DNA from: a virus
IMG/VR virus record: IMGVR_UViG_3300008117_000352
Location: 1-25,021 of that record
Length of the DNA stretch: 25,021 nt
Strand: one strand, 5' to 3'
Position 1 is the first letter of the stretch. The number at the start of each line of letters is the position of its first letter. A program made the position numbers and the translations under genes. Below the pieces are notes generated by a model that saw only the letters and a list, made by a program, of their open reading frames with translations, ran no database searches and had not been told where the DNA came from. Of this stretch, positions 14,772-23,224 are shown in pieces.

Positions 14772-16974
14772 CTACGCGGGTGCGGCACAGCAGCAAGGGC
14801 AAGCCAACCTAGATGCGGCGCGGCTTACTGCGCGACTTGGTAACCCCAACATCCAGACCCCGCTTGGCGGTCAGCGTGTGACCTTCGGGCGCAAGCAGTT
14901 TGATAAGGCTGGATACGATGCCGCAATGGCGCAATATCGTGCGCGTCAGGCGCAGACTACCGGCGCACCGGCTGCTGGCAACGCGCCCCCGACCGCCCCT
15001 GTAAACATTGGCGGCGGCGCTGCACAGCCCACCACGGGCGGCGGTGGCGTGCAGATGGGCGGTGGCATAGGCGGTGCCGGTATGTATGGCAGCGGCGGCA
15101 TGGGAACTGACCTTGGCGTTTCGCCCGAACCCACTGCAATGCAATTTGACGGAATGAAGCGTGAAGGGATGCCTGCTGCAAACCGAGCGCAACAGCAGGG
15201 CATGGACTACACGCAAAGTTACGGCGGCGATATGCCGTTAGGCGGTGGTCGTTTCGATGCTTCTGGCATGGGGCCGGGGGCGGCTACGAGGGCAGGACAG
15301 GGCTATCGCAGCAATCAGTACATGGGCGATGTAGAGCCAACAGAAGAGATGTTCACCTCCATGGTGGACTTGGACACGCCCAACATTGAGCAGTACCTGA
15401 CCCCCGAGGCACAGGCGACCCTAGAGGCGCAGCAGCGGGTGGAGCGTGCGTTGTCCGGCCTTGGCGAACAGGCCATCGGGCGCGTGCGAAATGTTTACGG
15501 CACGGATTTCACCCCGCAGGGTTTGCCGGAACAACAATTCAACTTTGGCGGTTATGGCAACCTGCCGACCCTTCCCGAGTTGCAGGGTCGCGCACGCTCT
15601 GATGTGTCGGCGCTGCCGGTTAACTTCGGCCCCACGGCAGGACAGTACGGAATGGCTGCGGGTGGCCCACAAGGGCTGAACTTGCAGGGCTTGGACACAA
15701 GCGGCATTAGCGGCGTGCAGACCGGCGCAGGCCAGTTTGGTACGGCGCAGGGTGGCCCCGCTGCCCCGACCCTTCAAGGGCAGTTGGATACCTCGAACCT
15801 TGCAGCAATGCCGGTTGGCGCTGGTATGACGGCGCAGCAGGCCATCATGTCGCGCCTCGACCCGCAGTTGCAGCGACAACGGGCGCAGTTGGAAACCCAA
15901 CTTGCCAATCAGGGTCTGGTGCGTGGTGGCGAGGCGTTTAACGCCGCCATCACCGAGCAGCAACAACAGGAAAACGACCTCCGAACGCAGGCCGCGTTAC
16001 AGGGCATTAGCCTTGATATGGCGGCTCGTCAACAGGGGCTAGGCGAGGCACAGGCTCTAGGCGGCTTTGCCAACCAAGCGGCTCTGGCGGGGTTTGGCGC
16101 GGGTCAGCAGGCCACGGGCGCACAAAACGCTGCAATCGCCCAAAACGCTCAACTGGCGCTCCAATCGGGTCAGTTTGCCAACCAAGCGCAGGCGCAGCAG
16201 TTCGCGCAGCGGCTTGCGGCGGGTGAGTTTGGTCGAGACGCGCAGATGGCATCCTTCCAGACGGGACAGGCTGCACAGGAAGCCGTTAACCGTGCCATCG
16301 CGCAGAACTTCCAACAGGGCTTGGGCGCGGCGGGTGCGTACAACGCTGCTGCCGGTCAGCAGTTTGGGCAGGAGATGGACATTGCTGGGCTGTATAACGC
16401 CTCGCTTGCCCAGAACCAACAGGCGGCATTGCAGCAAGCGCAGGCTCAAGCGGCGCTCCAAGCACAGGGCTTCAACCAAGCGCAGGCGGCGGCAAACTTC
16501 CAGAACGCCCAGCGTCAGGCGGCGTTGCAAGAGCAGTTGGCGCTTCGGGCGCTCCCGCTTAACGAGGTTGCAGCCATTATGGGCGGCGCACAAGTGCAGA
16601 TGCCGCAGTTCCAAGCCTATCAGGGCGCAGAGGTGGGAGCGGCTCCCATATTCGGAGCGCAACAAGCGGCGGGTAACGCAGCGCAACAGAACTACGCTAA
16701 CCAAGTTGCCGCGTACAACGCCAAATTGGGTATGTACGGCTCAATTCTGGGCGGCGCTGCTACCGGCTTTGCTATGAAATCTGACCGCCGATTGAAGTCG
16801 AACATCGTGCGCGTTGGCACTCACCCGCTCGGCATCGGCATCTACGAATACGACATCGACAACCGTAGGGAAATAGGTGTGATGGCTGACGAGGTTGAGC
16901 AGGTAAAGCCGGAAGCGGTCACTACGCACCCGACTGAAGGCTATAAGATGGTCTACTACGGGATGTTGCAATGA
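14734..16974 (+). CDS. Large virion protein with C-terminal S74 chaperone
   Basis: A 746-residue protein from ATG 14734. It opens KKSPTPPPAPDYAGAAQQQG and becomes a long Ala/Gln/Gly-rich, mostly helical body (roughly residues 200-640) with repeated blocks such as NQAALAGFGAGQQATGAQNA, like internal or ejection proteins of podoviruses. The final ~65 residues are a peptidase S74 intramolecular chaperone: MKSDRRLKSNIVRVG with the Ser-Asp of the self-cleavage site, then GIYEYDIDNRREIGVMADEV. The chaperone normally trimerises a fibre and then cuts itself off, so this protein may be an assembled trimeric rod. The region from residue 90 to 170 is Gly/Pro-rich and disordered-looking. It overlaps the GNAT gene by 38 bases and the next gene by ATGA. 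Confidence 0.75.
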   Translation: MGKKSPTPPPAPDYAGAAQQQGQANLDAARLTARLGNPNIQTPLGGQRVTFGRKQFDKAGYDAAMAQYRARQAQTTGAPAAGNAPPTAPVNIGGGAAQPTTGGGGVQMGGGIGGAGMYGSGGMGTDLGVSPEPTAMQFDGMKREGMPAANRAQQQGMDYTQSYGGDMPLGGGRFDASGMGPGAATRAGQGYRSNQYMGDVEPTEEMFTSMVDLDTPNIEQYLTPEAQATLEAQQRVERALSGLGEQAIGRVRNVYGTDFTPQGLPEQQFNFGGYGNLPTLPELQGRARSDVSALPVNFGPTAGQYGMAAGGPQGLNLQGLDTSGISGVQTGAGQFGTAQGGPAAPTLQGQLDTSNLAAMPVGAGMTAQQAIMSRLDPQLQRQRAQLETQLANQGLVRGGEAFNAAITEQQQQENDLRTQAALQGISLDMAARQQGLGEAQALGGFANQAALAGFGAGQQATGAQNAAIAQNAQLALQSGQFANQAQAQQFAQRLAAGEFGRDAQMASFQTGQAAQEAVNRAIAQNFQQGLGAAGAYNAAAGQQFGQEMDIAGLYNASLAQNQQAALQQAQAQAALQAQGFNQAQAAANFQNAQRQAALQEQLALRALPLNEVAAIMGGAQVQMPQFQAYQGAEVGAAPIFGAQQAAGNAAQQNYANQVAAYNAKLGMYGSILGGAATGFAMKSDRRLKSNIVRVGTHPLGIGIYEYDIDNRREIGVMADEVEQVKPEAVTTHPTEGYKMVYYGMLQ

Positions 16975-17246
16975 GAACCCCTTACCAAACCTTTAACGCT
17001 CCCCCCATGATGAACGGCGGTCGCGGTCAGCGCATGGCGCGTATGCTCCAGATGCAGGGCCAGAGCCAGCAGGTGAGCAACAACGCAGGGGCGCAGACCG
17101 ATATGCAGTATTCGCCCCCGCAGAACGCTGCGGACATCAACCGTGCGCCGCGTCAGTTTTTGCGGCAGTACCCGAAGATGCAGAAATCGCCGGGGATGAC
17201 CAACCCGCAGGGTAGCCCCGACCGGGGAGGATTTGAGAATGGCTGA
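16971..17246 (+). CDS. Small Met/Gln-rich phage protein
   Basis: A 91-residue protein: MRTPYQTFNAPPMMNGG, then a Met/Gln-rich stretch and a Pro-rich tail with PKMQKSPGMTNPQGSPDRGG. No motif or membrane segment is visible; the composition resembles the neighbouring internal virion proteins and suggests a disordered virion component. The start is an ATGA overlap with the S74-tailed protein; the end overlaps the next gene by eight bases. It is called real because of this coupling and its codon use. Confidence 0.65.
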   Translation: MRTPYQTFNAPPMMNGGRGQRMARMLQMQGQSQQVSNNAGAQTDMQYSPPQNAADINRAPRQFLRQYPKMQKSPGMTNPQGSPDRGGFENG

Positions 17247-18645
17247 CGAACGCTACAAAACAGTCTCAACCTTTGCGCTTCCAGACGAGTATCAACGGCA
17301 AGCCTCCGAGGCACGCCGTCGTCGCCGTATGGCAGAGATGCTTGCCCAACAGGAATATGTGCCAAATACAACTTCAGCAGCCCCGTTGCCAAAATTTGCC
17401 CCTTTAGCGCAGGCCATTTCAGCGTTTACTAAAGCGTACTTTTCAAGAAAGGCAGATGAGGCTGAAGAAGGCGCAATGAAAGCGCAAACCCGTGAGGCAC
17501 GGGATTTCCTTCGTGCGTTAACCGAGCCTGCCAAAACGATGACGATTGGCGAAGCCGCAATGCAAGACATTGCACAAGCGGGAACGCCGGAACTGGTAGA
17601 CGGTCGGTTGGAATACCGCAAGACCGCTATGCCTGCCCCAACTCCCAAAATGGTTCCGCAAGCAGGCCCACAAGTGCGCTTGGGGCGCAGACCGGAAGAT
17701 GACCAAGTGTATATGCCAACCGCAACGGGTCGAGAAACTGACCCGCAACGCATGGCTGCAATGCTTGCCAATCCTCAATACAAGGCTGAATTTACGCCTG
17801 AACAAAAGCGTGCGCTTGCCCTTGAGGGCGTGTTGACCAGTCAAAACCCGCTTGTGCAGAAAATTGGGCAGATGCAATACGGGGCAATGCAGCCGAAGCA
17901 ACCGGAGATTGGCGCAGTTAGCCCTGCTGATTTTACGCCGGAAAGCCTTGCGGAGTATCAACGCACGGGAAACTTTGGCGTGCTAAAGATGCGCGACCAG
18001 CCTGATAAACCCCCAACCACAAGTGGCGGGATGCAATGGGATGCAACGCAAAAAAGGTTTGTTGCAATTCCCGGTTACGAAGAACAACAAGGGCGTATTG
18101 CTGCCGCTAGGCGTCCTGATGTGGTTGTGCGCGATACGGCTAATAAAGGCCCAAGTGAAGCGTCTATTTGGAGAGCCGAAGATAAATTGCGCGGCGATTT
18201 TGAAACAATTACCGCTCCGTTGCGTGGAGAATTGTCAGCAATCAATAAAATTAATGAAATTATGGTTTTTGCAAGAAACGACCCCCGCGCTATTGACGCT
18301 ATGTCTCAACAATCAATTGTAATTTTGCTTAACAAATTTCTTGACCCCACTTCGGTTGTTCGAGAAGGCGAGTTTGACCGCGTAATCAAAGCGCAAGGTC
18401 TTGAGGCTCGCGCTCGAAACTTTATTGATAGGATTGCTCAAGGCAAGCCTCTTGATGTTAGTGCAATTAATCAAATTGCAGACCTTTCCAAATTGTATGA
18501 GCGGGCTGCCAATTCAAAAATTCGTCAATACGCTAACGAATACGCCACAATTGCTGAAAATCGCAAATTAGATGTTGGTTCTGTCATTACCAACCCCAAT
18601 TATCGTCCGCGTAAAATTGATGATGAAGATGTTGAGGTGCAATAA
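17239..18645 (+). CDS. Internal virion/ejection-type protein
   Basis: A 468-residue helical protein. The Arg/Ala-rich N-terminus (residues 15-30, EARRRRRMAEML) is followed by a Pro/Gln-rich linker, then a charged C-terminal helical domain with GPSEASIWRAEDKLRGDFET near residue 310-330 and IVILLNKFLDPTSVVREGEF near residue 360. The latter is a segment I associate with phage internal or ejection proteins in this position. No lytic or nuclease motif is visible. ATG 17239 follows GGGGAGG; a TTG at 17233 in the same frame is less likely. From about 18100 the DNA becomes clearly AT-richer within the same reading frame. It precedes another internal protein. Confidence 0.7.
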   Translation: MADERYKTVSTFALPDEYQRQASEARRRRRMAEMLAQQEYVPNTTSAAPLPKFAPLAQAISAFTKAYFSRKADEAEEGAMKAQTREARDFLRALTEPAKTMTIGEAAMQDIAQAGTPELVDGRLEYRKTAMPAPTPKMVPQAGPQVRLGRRPEDDQVYMPTATGRETDPQRMAAMLANPQYKAEFTPEQKRALALEGVLTSQNPLVQKIGQMQYGAMQPKQPEIGAVSPADFTPESLAEYQRTGNFGVLKMRDQPDKPPTTSGGMQWDATQKRFVAIPGYEEQQGRIAAARRPDVVVRDTANKGPSEASIWRAEDKLRGDFETITAPLRGELSAINKINEIMVFARNDPRAIDAMSQQSIVILLNKFLDPTSVVREGEFDRVIKAQGLEARARNFIDRIAQGKPLDVSAINQIADLSKLYERAANSKIRQYANEYATIAENRKLDVGSVITNPNYRPRKIDDEDVEVQ

Positions 18646-20354
18646 TGGCTGAAATCAAAGAAGGCACCATTGGTCGGCATAAAAAAACCGGAGAACAACT
18701 TATCCGGCGCGACGGCAAGTGGGTGCCGGTAGAGGTTGCGCCACCCCAAGCGCCTGTTGCGCCGCCTGTAACGCAACCCGAAGAATCCGGCATCATGCGC
18801 GGGCTTGGCCTTGTTGGTCGCGCTATTGCTCCGTATGCCGCCGCTGCCGGTACTGGCGCTGCCGTAGGTGCGCCTTTTGCCGGAGTTGGTGCAATTCCCG
18901 GTGCAGCCGCAGGCGTAACTGCTTACGGGTTGTCAGAACTTGCAGATGCCTTGCTAATGGGTGGCAGAGGTCGCCAAGCAGTAGAGCGTGGATTGACGGC
19001 TATTGGTTTACCGGAGCCGCAAACGGCTGCCGAGCGTGTTGGATACGAAGCAACCCGCGCAATGACTGGAGCATCGGGTATTCCGCGAACCGCACAAACC
19101 ATTGCAACCAATATTGCTAATCAGCGCGGGGCAACTCAAGGCCAGCGAATTGCGTCCTTAATGGCGCAAAACCCTAGTGGTCAAATTATGGGCGCAGGAA
19201 CTAGCGCGGCAAGCGCCCAAACCGCAACAGAAATGGGAGCGCCTGCGCCTTTAGCAATAGCAGCAGGCATTGCAGGCGGTACTTTGCCATACGGAAAAAT
19301 TGCTTCACCACGCAAAACGGTTGCGGAAAAAGAATTTGCAGCCGCACGCCCAGAGGGATATGTCGTGCCTCCTGCTTCGGTTCGTCCAACCGTTGGTAAT
19401 ATTGCTCTCGAAAGCATCAGCGGCAAAGCAGCGTTGCAACAGATTGCTTCCGGCAAAAACCAAGAGGTTACCAATCGCCTTGCTGCCGAAGCCGTTGGTT
19501 TGCCTGTTGGTGAACAAATCACCAAAACCGCATTAGAGCGAGTTCGTGCCGAGTCTGGAAAAGTTTACGAAAAACTTAAATCATTTGGTGCTTTTTCTGC
19601 GGACAATGATTTTTATTCTGACATCGCTACAATAAATGCGGAATCGCAAGAATTGTTACGCGCTTTTCCAGATTTGCCTTTGGCTGGTGCAGAAAAAATT
19701 AACAACCTTGTTAATGCTATAAATCAACCAAACTTTGATTCTAAAACCGCAGTTACTTTAGTAAAGACTTTGCGCCAACAAGCGACAAAGCATTTTTCTG
19801 GTGCGCCAACTGCGGAAGAACAAGCGTTGGGAGCGGCTAAACGCAAAGCAGCAGATGCAATGGAGGCGTTAATTAGTCGCCGTCTCGCGCAGTCTGGCGA
19901 TACGCAGTTAATAAACGAATTTAATGATGCGCGAACAAGAATTGCTAAAACTTACAGCATTGAAAACGCACTTGAGTTGTCTGGCAATGTTAACGCTAAA
20001 AAACTTGCAGCACAGTTGAAAGCAGACAAGCCCTTGACTGGAGGCTTGCGGACTGCTGCTCAATTTGCTGGCAATTTTCCTAAAGCAAGTGTTACGCCAG
20101 AAACTTATGGAAGCCCCGGCGTGAGCGCACTTGATGCCGCGATGGCGGCAGGCGGAACATCAATGCTTCCGATTGTTGGCGCTCCCGGCATATTGGCTGC
20201 TGGATTGCCGCTTGCTCGGCCAGTAACTCGCTCGGTTGCATTAAGTCGTATGCTTCAAAACAGGCTTGAACGCCCCCCGAGCATTCGCCGTCGTGGCATG
20301 ACGGGCGCAACATACGGCGCGTTGACCGCGCCTAATAGTCAAGAACAGGAGTAA
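18645..20354 (+). CDS. Internal virion/ejection-type protein with hydrophobic Gly/Ala segment
   Basis: A 569-residue protein. Residues 1-25 include GRHKKTGEQLIRRDGKWVPV, a small beta module. Residues about 55-105 are a Gly/Ala-rich hydrophobic segment (IAPYAAAAGTGAAVGAPFAG and on) that could enter a membrane, as expected of proteins that form a DNA-ejection channel. The remainder is helical, with a second Gly/Ala/Pro hydrophobic stretch near residue 495-530. No enzyme motif. The start shares a base with the previous stop (TAATG). The whole gene is AT-rich relative to the neighbours at 14-17 kb and 20.4-22 kb. The function is inferred from composition and location between the S74 protein and the tail fibre. 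Confidence 0.7.
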   Translation: MAEIKEGTIGRHKKTGEQLIRRDGKWVPVEVAPPQAPVAPPVTQPEESGIMRGLGLVGRAIAPYAAAAGTGAAVGAPFAGVGAIPGAAAGVTAYGLSELADALLMGGRGRQAVERGLTAIGLPEPQTAAERVGYEATRAMTGASGIPRTAQTIATNIANQRGATQGQRIASLMAQNPSGQIMGAGTSAASAQTATEMGAPAPLAIAAGIAGGTLPYGKIASPRKTVAEKEFAAARPEGYVVPPASVRPTVGNIALESISGKAALQQIASGKNQEVTNRLAAEAVGLPVGEQITKTALERVRAESGKVYEKLKSFGAFSADNDFYSDIATINAESQELLRAFPDLPLAGAEKINNLVNAINQPNFDSKTAVTLVKTLRQQATKHFSGAPTAEEQALGAAKRKAADAMEALISRRLAQSGDTQLINEFNDARTRIAKTYSIENALELSGNVNAKKLAAQLKADKPLTGGLRTAAQFAGNFPKASVTPETYGSPGVSALDAAMAAGGTSMLPIVGAPGILAAGLPLARPVTRSVALSRMLQNRLERPPSIRRRGMTGATYGALTAPNSQEQE

Positions 20355-20360
20355 TCACAG

Positions 20361-21965
20361 ATGTCTTTCAATGGCTCGGGTACATTCCTTATCAACACGG
20401 CAGGCCAGCCTGTCGTCTCTGGTACCGTCATCTCGTCCACGGCGTTTAACGCCCTGACGGCTGACCTTGCCACCGGCCTCTCGACCGCCATTACGAAGGA
20501 CGGTCAGACGACGGTTACGGCTAACATCCCGATGTCCACCTACAAGTTCACGGGGCTTGGGGTAGGCTCTGCCGCCACGGACTCTGCGAACTTGTCGCAG
20601 GTACAGTCTACGGTCACCAAACTGCTTACGAGCGTCTCTGGGACGGACACCATCACGGCTGTGGGTGCGCCTGTGGTTGCCGCCTACGCTGCCGGACAGA
20701 TGTTCTACTTCGTCGCTACAGGCGATAACACGGGCGCGGTGACGCTTAACATCGACTCGCTGGGTGCAAAGGCTGTGACCCGTGACGGGTCTGTGGCGCT
20801 TGCTGCGGGTGACATCAAGAGCGGTGAGGTGGTGGTAGTCGTCTATGACGGCACGCGCTTCCAAGTCGTCTCGCAGTTGAACAGCGCCGGTAACGCGACC
20901 TTTGCCAATGTGTCCATCACCTCGGCGCTCAATGTCGGCGGCGTGGCTACCTTTACGGCAAACCCTGTTCTCTCCGGCGGCACCGCCAACGGCGTGTTGT
21001 ACTTGAACGGCAGCAAGGTGGCGACGAGTGGAAGTGCGCTGACCTTCAACGGCACGGTGTTGGAAACGACTGGAAGATTTCAAGCCGGGGCAAATCTTGG
21101 GTTGTTGCTCAACAATGCGACGGGCGCGTATGCGGCGTGGCAACACAACGGAACAAATGTTGGTGAGATTGGCATAGCCAATCAGTTAATCGGCGGTGGC
21201 GGTACGGACGATTTTGCCATCAACACGCGGCAGTCAGCGGGTGATATTGTCTTCGGAATCAACACTACCGAACAAATGCGCCTCACCTCGACGGGCCTCG
21301 GCATCGGGACGAGTTCGCCGGGTCAGAAGTTGGAAGTAACCGGGAACATCCTCCAGACTTGGGCAACAAGCCATAACCGTTTTATTGGTACGCAGTTTTC
21401 CACCACTTACGAAAACGGCCTGCGGTTTTTAGAGGCGACCCGCGAAACTCAAGTTATTGCCAAGGCAGCAGATACGGGTGGACTGATTACTTTTTTCACC
21501 GGTATTACCCCGTCGGAGCGCATGCGCCTCGACGCCTCCGGCAGCCTCGGTCTGGGCGTAACGCCTCGCGCATGGGCGGGTGGGTACAAGTCATTTGACA
21601 TTACTGGCCCCGGAGCAATTGCGTCTACCGCATCGGGGGATACTTTCACGCAGGTTGCAAACGGTGCTTGGTTCAACGGGACAAACTGGATTTATCAGTA
21701 CACCGGGATTGGCGCTGCTCGGTATCAGATGACCGGCCCTTCGGGGGGAGGTAATCATTCTTGGCACACCGCCCCCTCCGGCACCGCAGGCAACGCCATC
21801 TCGTTCACGCAGGCGATGACGCTGGATGCGAGTGGGAATTTGCTGGTGGGGACGACATCAGCACTGACTTCTGCATCTGGGCGAGGCAATGTAACCATCA
21901 ATGGAACGGATGCGGTTCTTGCTTTTGGTAATAGACCAACAACACCGAACGCGCCAGAATTTTGA
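20361..21965 (+). CDS. Tail fibre, N-terminal part (frameshifted)
   Basis: 534 residues before a stop. The N-terminal ~170 residues (MSFNGSGTFLINTAGQPVVS, then STYKFTGLGVGSAATDSANL and VVVVYDGTRFQVVSQL) form the virion-attachment domain common to podovirus fibres. The shaft follows with several -LGIGTSSPGQKLEVTGN- and -MRLDASGSLGLGVTPRAW- type repeats, as in trimeric fibres that end in an S74 chaperone. The fibre binds the host surface. Translation stops at 21963-21965 after TTPNAPEF, whereas the neighbouring frame continues NNTERARILSSGEVLAGA, the expected next repeat. A single missing base near 21933-21937 would join them. ATG 20361 follows AGGAG. Confidence 0.85.
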   Translation: MSFNGSGTFLINTAGQPVVSGTVISSTAFNALTADLATGLSTAITKDGQTTVTANIPMSTYKFTGLGVGSAATDSANLSQVQSTVTKLLTSVSGTDTITAVGAPVVAAYAAGQMFYFVATGDNTGAVTLNIDSLGAKAVTRDGSVALAAGDIKSGEVVVVVYDGTRFQVVSQLNSAGNATFANVSITSALNVGGVATFTANPVLSGGTANGVLYLNGSKVATSGSALTFNGTVLETTGRFQAGANLGLLLNNATGAYAAWQHNGTNVGEIGIANQLIGGGGTDDFAINTRQSAGDIVFGINTTEQMRLTSTGLGIGTSSPGQKLEVTGNILQTWATSHNRFIGTQFSTTYENGLRFLEATRETQVIAKAADTGGLITFFTGITPSERMRLDASGSLGLGVTPRAWAGGYKSFDITGPGAIASTASGDTFTQVANGAWFNGTNWIYQYTGIGAARYQMTGPSGGGNHSWHTAPSGTAGNAISFTQAMTLDASGNLLVGTTSALTSASGRGNVTINGTDAVLAFGNRPTTPNAPEF

Positions 21966-22558
21966 GCAGCGGCGAGGTTTTGGCTGGGGCCACGGCTGCG
22001 GTCGCGGTTGCTGGAGTTACTGGCTTTCATGCGCTGTCTGCGGATGCTAACAACAAGTGGGCCGCTGTTGTCCGCAACACTACTAGCAGCACCCCCTTTG
22101 GTTTGGCGGTTAATTATTCTGCGGCTGCTCCAAACAACACTTCTAGCAACTTTGTTTATTGCTACGACAGCGGCGCTCTTCGCGCATCTATCCGTGCTAA
22201 CGGTGGCTTGGCTAACTACCAAGCAAACAATGTTGACTTGTCCGACGCACGCACGAAAAAAGACATCATTCCGGCCGCGTCCATGTGGGGCAAGGTTTCT
22301 GCTCTTGAGATTGTCACCTACAAATACAATGACCAAACTCACGACGATGTAAACCTTGGCGTTATCGCGCAGCAGGTTGAAACCGTTGAGCCTGTCTGGG
22401 TTGACGCTGACGGGTTTGGTGACACCCCGGAAGATGGTGTTCCGCTAAAGACTGTTTATACAAAGGACATCACCTTCGCCGCTATCAAAGCCCTGCAAGA
22501 AGCAATGGCGCGTATTGAAACCCTTGAAGCAAAGGTCACCGCTCTGGAGTCCAAGTAA
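21962..22558 (+). CDS. Tail fibre C-terminal part with S74 chaperone (frameshifted)
   Basis: This frame is open from 21935, with a TTG at 21962, and encodes about 198 residues. It starts in the fibre repeat TERARILSSGEVLAGAT and ends in a peptidase S74 domain: VDLSDARTKKDIIPAASM with the Ser-Asp cleavage site and KKDI lysines, then ALEIVTYKYND and VNLGVIAQQVETVEPVWVDA, and a C-terminal coiled coil (EAMARIETLEAKVTALES). The domain trimerises the fibre and is then released. It is read here as the C-terminus of the preceding fibre gene, in another frame after an apparent one-base deletion. With the frame restored, the whole fibre would be about 730 residues. The next small gene overlaps its stop. 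Confidence 0.85.
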   Translation: MSSGEVLAGATAAVAVAGVTGFHALSADANNKWAAVVRNTTSSTPFGLAVNYSAAAPNNTSSNFVYCYDSGALRASIRANGGLANYQANNVDLSDARTKKDIIPAASMWGKVSALEIVTYKYNDQTHDDVNLGVIAQQVETVEPVWVDADGFGDTPEDGVPLKTVYTKDITFAAIKALQEAMARIETLEAKVTALESK

Positions 22559-22716
22559 TGCAAGACATCACCCTGACCCTCACCCTCGAAGAAGCCGTCG
22601 CATTGACGAACCTCGTCGGCTCACTCCCGACCAGTCAGGGTGCGTATCCCCTGTTCCAGAAACTTAAATCGCAGGTCGAGCCGTGCCTGCCCAACGAGAA
22701 GGAAGTAAAACAATGA
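22558..22716 (+). CDS. Small hypothetical protein (52 aa)
   Basis: A 52-residue ORF, starting MQDITLTLTLEEAVALTNLV and ending NEKEVKQ. It is one amphipathic beta strand followed by a helix. The ATG lies in a TAATG overlap with the tail fibre stop, and the TGA overlaps the next ATG, so the gene is coupled on both sides. Short proteins of this layout (a strand, an L-EEA-AL-NL helix, then PLF-KLKSQV) are common after phage fibre genes; the role is unknown. Confidence 0.7.
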   Translation: MQDITLTLTLEEAVALTNLVGSLPTSQGAYPLFQKLKSQVEPCLPNEKEVKQ

Positions 22717-23033
22717 GCACAGTATTCACTTGGACTGTTACCGCGATGAACTGCTACACGCAGGAAGGCGGTCACAACGATGTCGTTTTCACCGTGCATT
22801 GGACTTGCTCTGGGGTCTTTGCAGACACCTACGGCAGCGTCTACAGCACTTGCAGCGTACCGGCTCCAGAGGGGTCATTCACCCCGTATGCTGACCTCAC
22901 GCAAGACCAAGTGCTTGGCTGGATTTATGCCAACGGCGTGGACAAGGACGCGACACAGGCTGCGGTCGAAGCGCAGATTCAAGAGCAGATTGCGCCGACG
23001 GTGCAAACGCCTCCGCTTCCGTGGGCTGTGTGA
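22713..23033 (+). CDS. Conserved phage protein (106 aa)
   Basis: A 106-residue protein from ATG 22713: STVFTWTVTAMNCYTQEGGH, then DVVFTVHWTCSG, TYGSVYSTC, FTPYADLTQDQVLGWIYANG and a C-terminal PPLPWAV. This pattern is widespread in phage fibre-lysis regions and has no assigned function that I know of. It is a single beta domain with a helical end. A frame start at 22683 lies inside the upstream gene and lacks a ribosome site; ATG 22713 is the coupled start (ATGA). The stop overlaps the next ATG by one base. Confidence 0.8.
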   Translation: MSTVFTWTVTAMNCYTQEGGHNDVVFTVHWTCSGVFADTYGSVYSTCSVPAPEGSFTPYADLTQDQVLGWIYANGVDKDATQAAVEAQIQEQIAPTVQTPPLPWAV

Positions 23034-23224
23034 TGTCCACCATTGATGCCACCGATGCTCGACTGTCTACGCACGAGGAAGTGTGCGCGGTCAGGTACGA
23101 GGCCATCCATGCGCGTCTGAAGCGGATGGAGAACCTGTTGGTCAAGGTTGGTGGAACCATCATCCTTATCCTGCTGACTGCGTTTGGCACGGTGACCATG
23201 ATGTTCTTGGAGACGGTCAAGTGA
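23033..23224 (+). CDS. Small membrane protein, lysis-associated (63 aa)
   Basis: A 63-residue protein: MSTIDATDARLSTHEEVCAV, then a charged helix (YEAIHARLKRMENLL) and one transmembrane segment (GGTIILILLTAFGTVTMMFL, residues about 39-58). The arrangement, a soluble coiled helix followed by a C-terminal membrane anchor, is like the small XhlA-type proteins and anti-holin-like proteins that accompany phage lysis genes. It is the first of three membrane proteins before the endolysin. ATG 23033 overlaps the previous TGA. Its role in lysis is inferred from topology and neighbours. Confidence 0.75.
   Translation: MSTIDATDARLSTHEEVCAVRYEAIHARLKRMENLLVKVGGTIILILLTAFGTVTMMFLETVK

Noticed and set aside
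20355-21146. A 263-residue minus-strand Arg-rich ORF opposite the tail fibre
   Set aside because: Arg/His-rich shadow frame with no ribosome site; the + strand fibre is unambiguous.
21925-21970. Programmed ribosomal frameshift in the tail fibre
   Set aside because: No slippery heptamer or downstream structure near the frame change; a one-base deletion explains it better.
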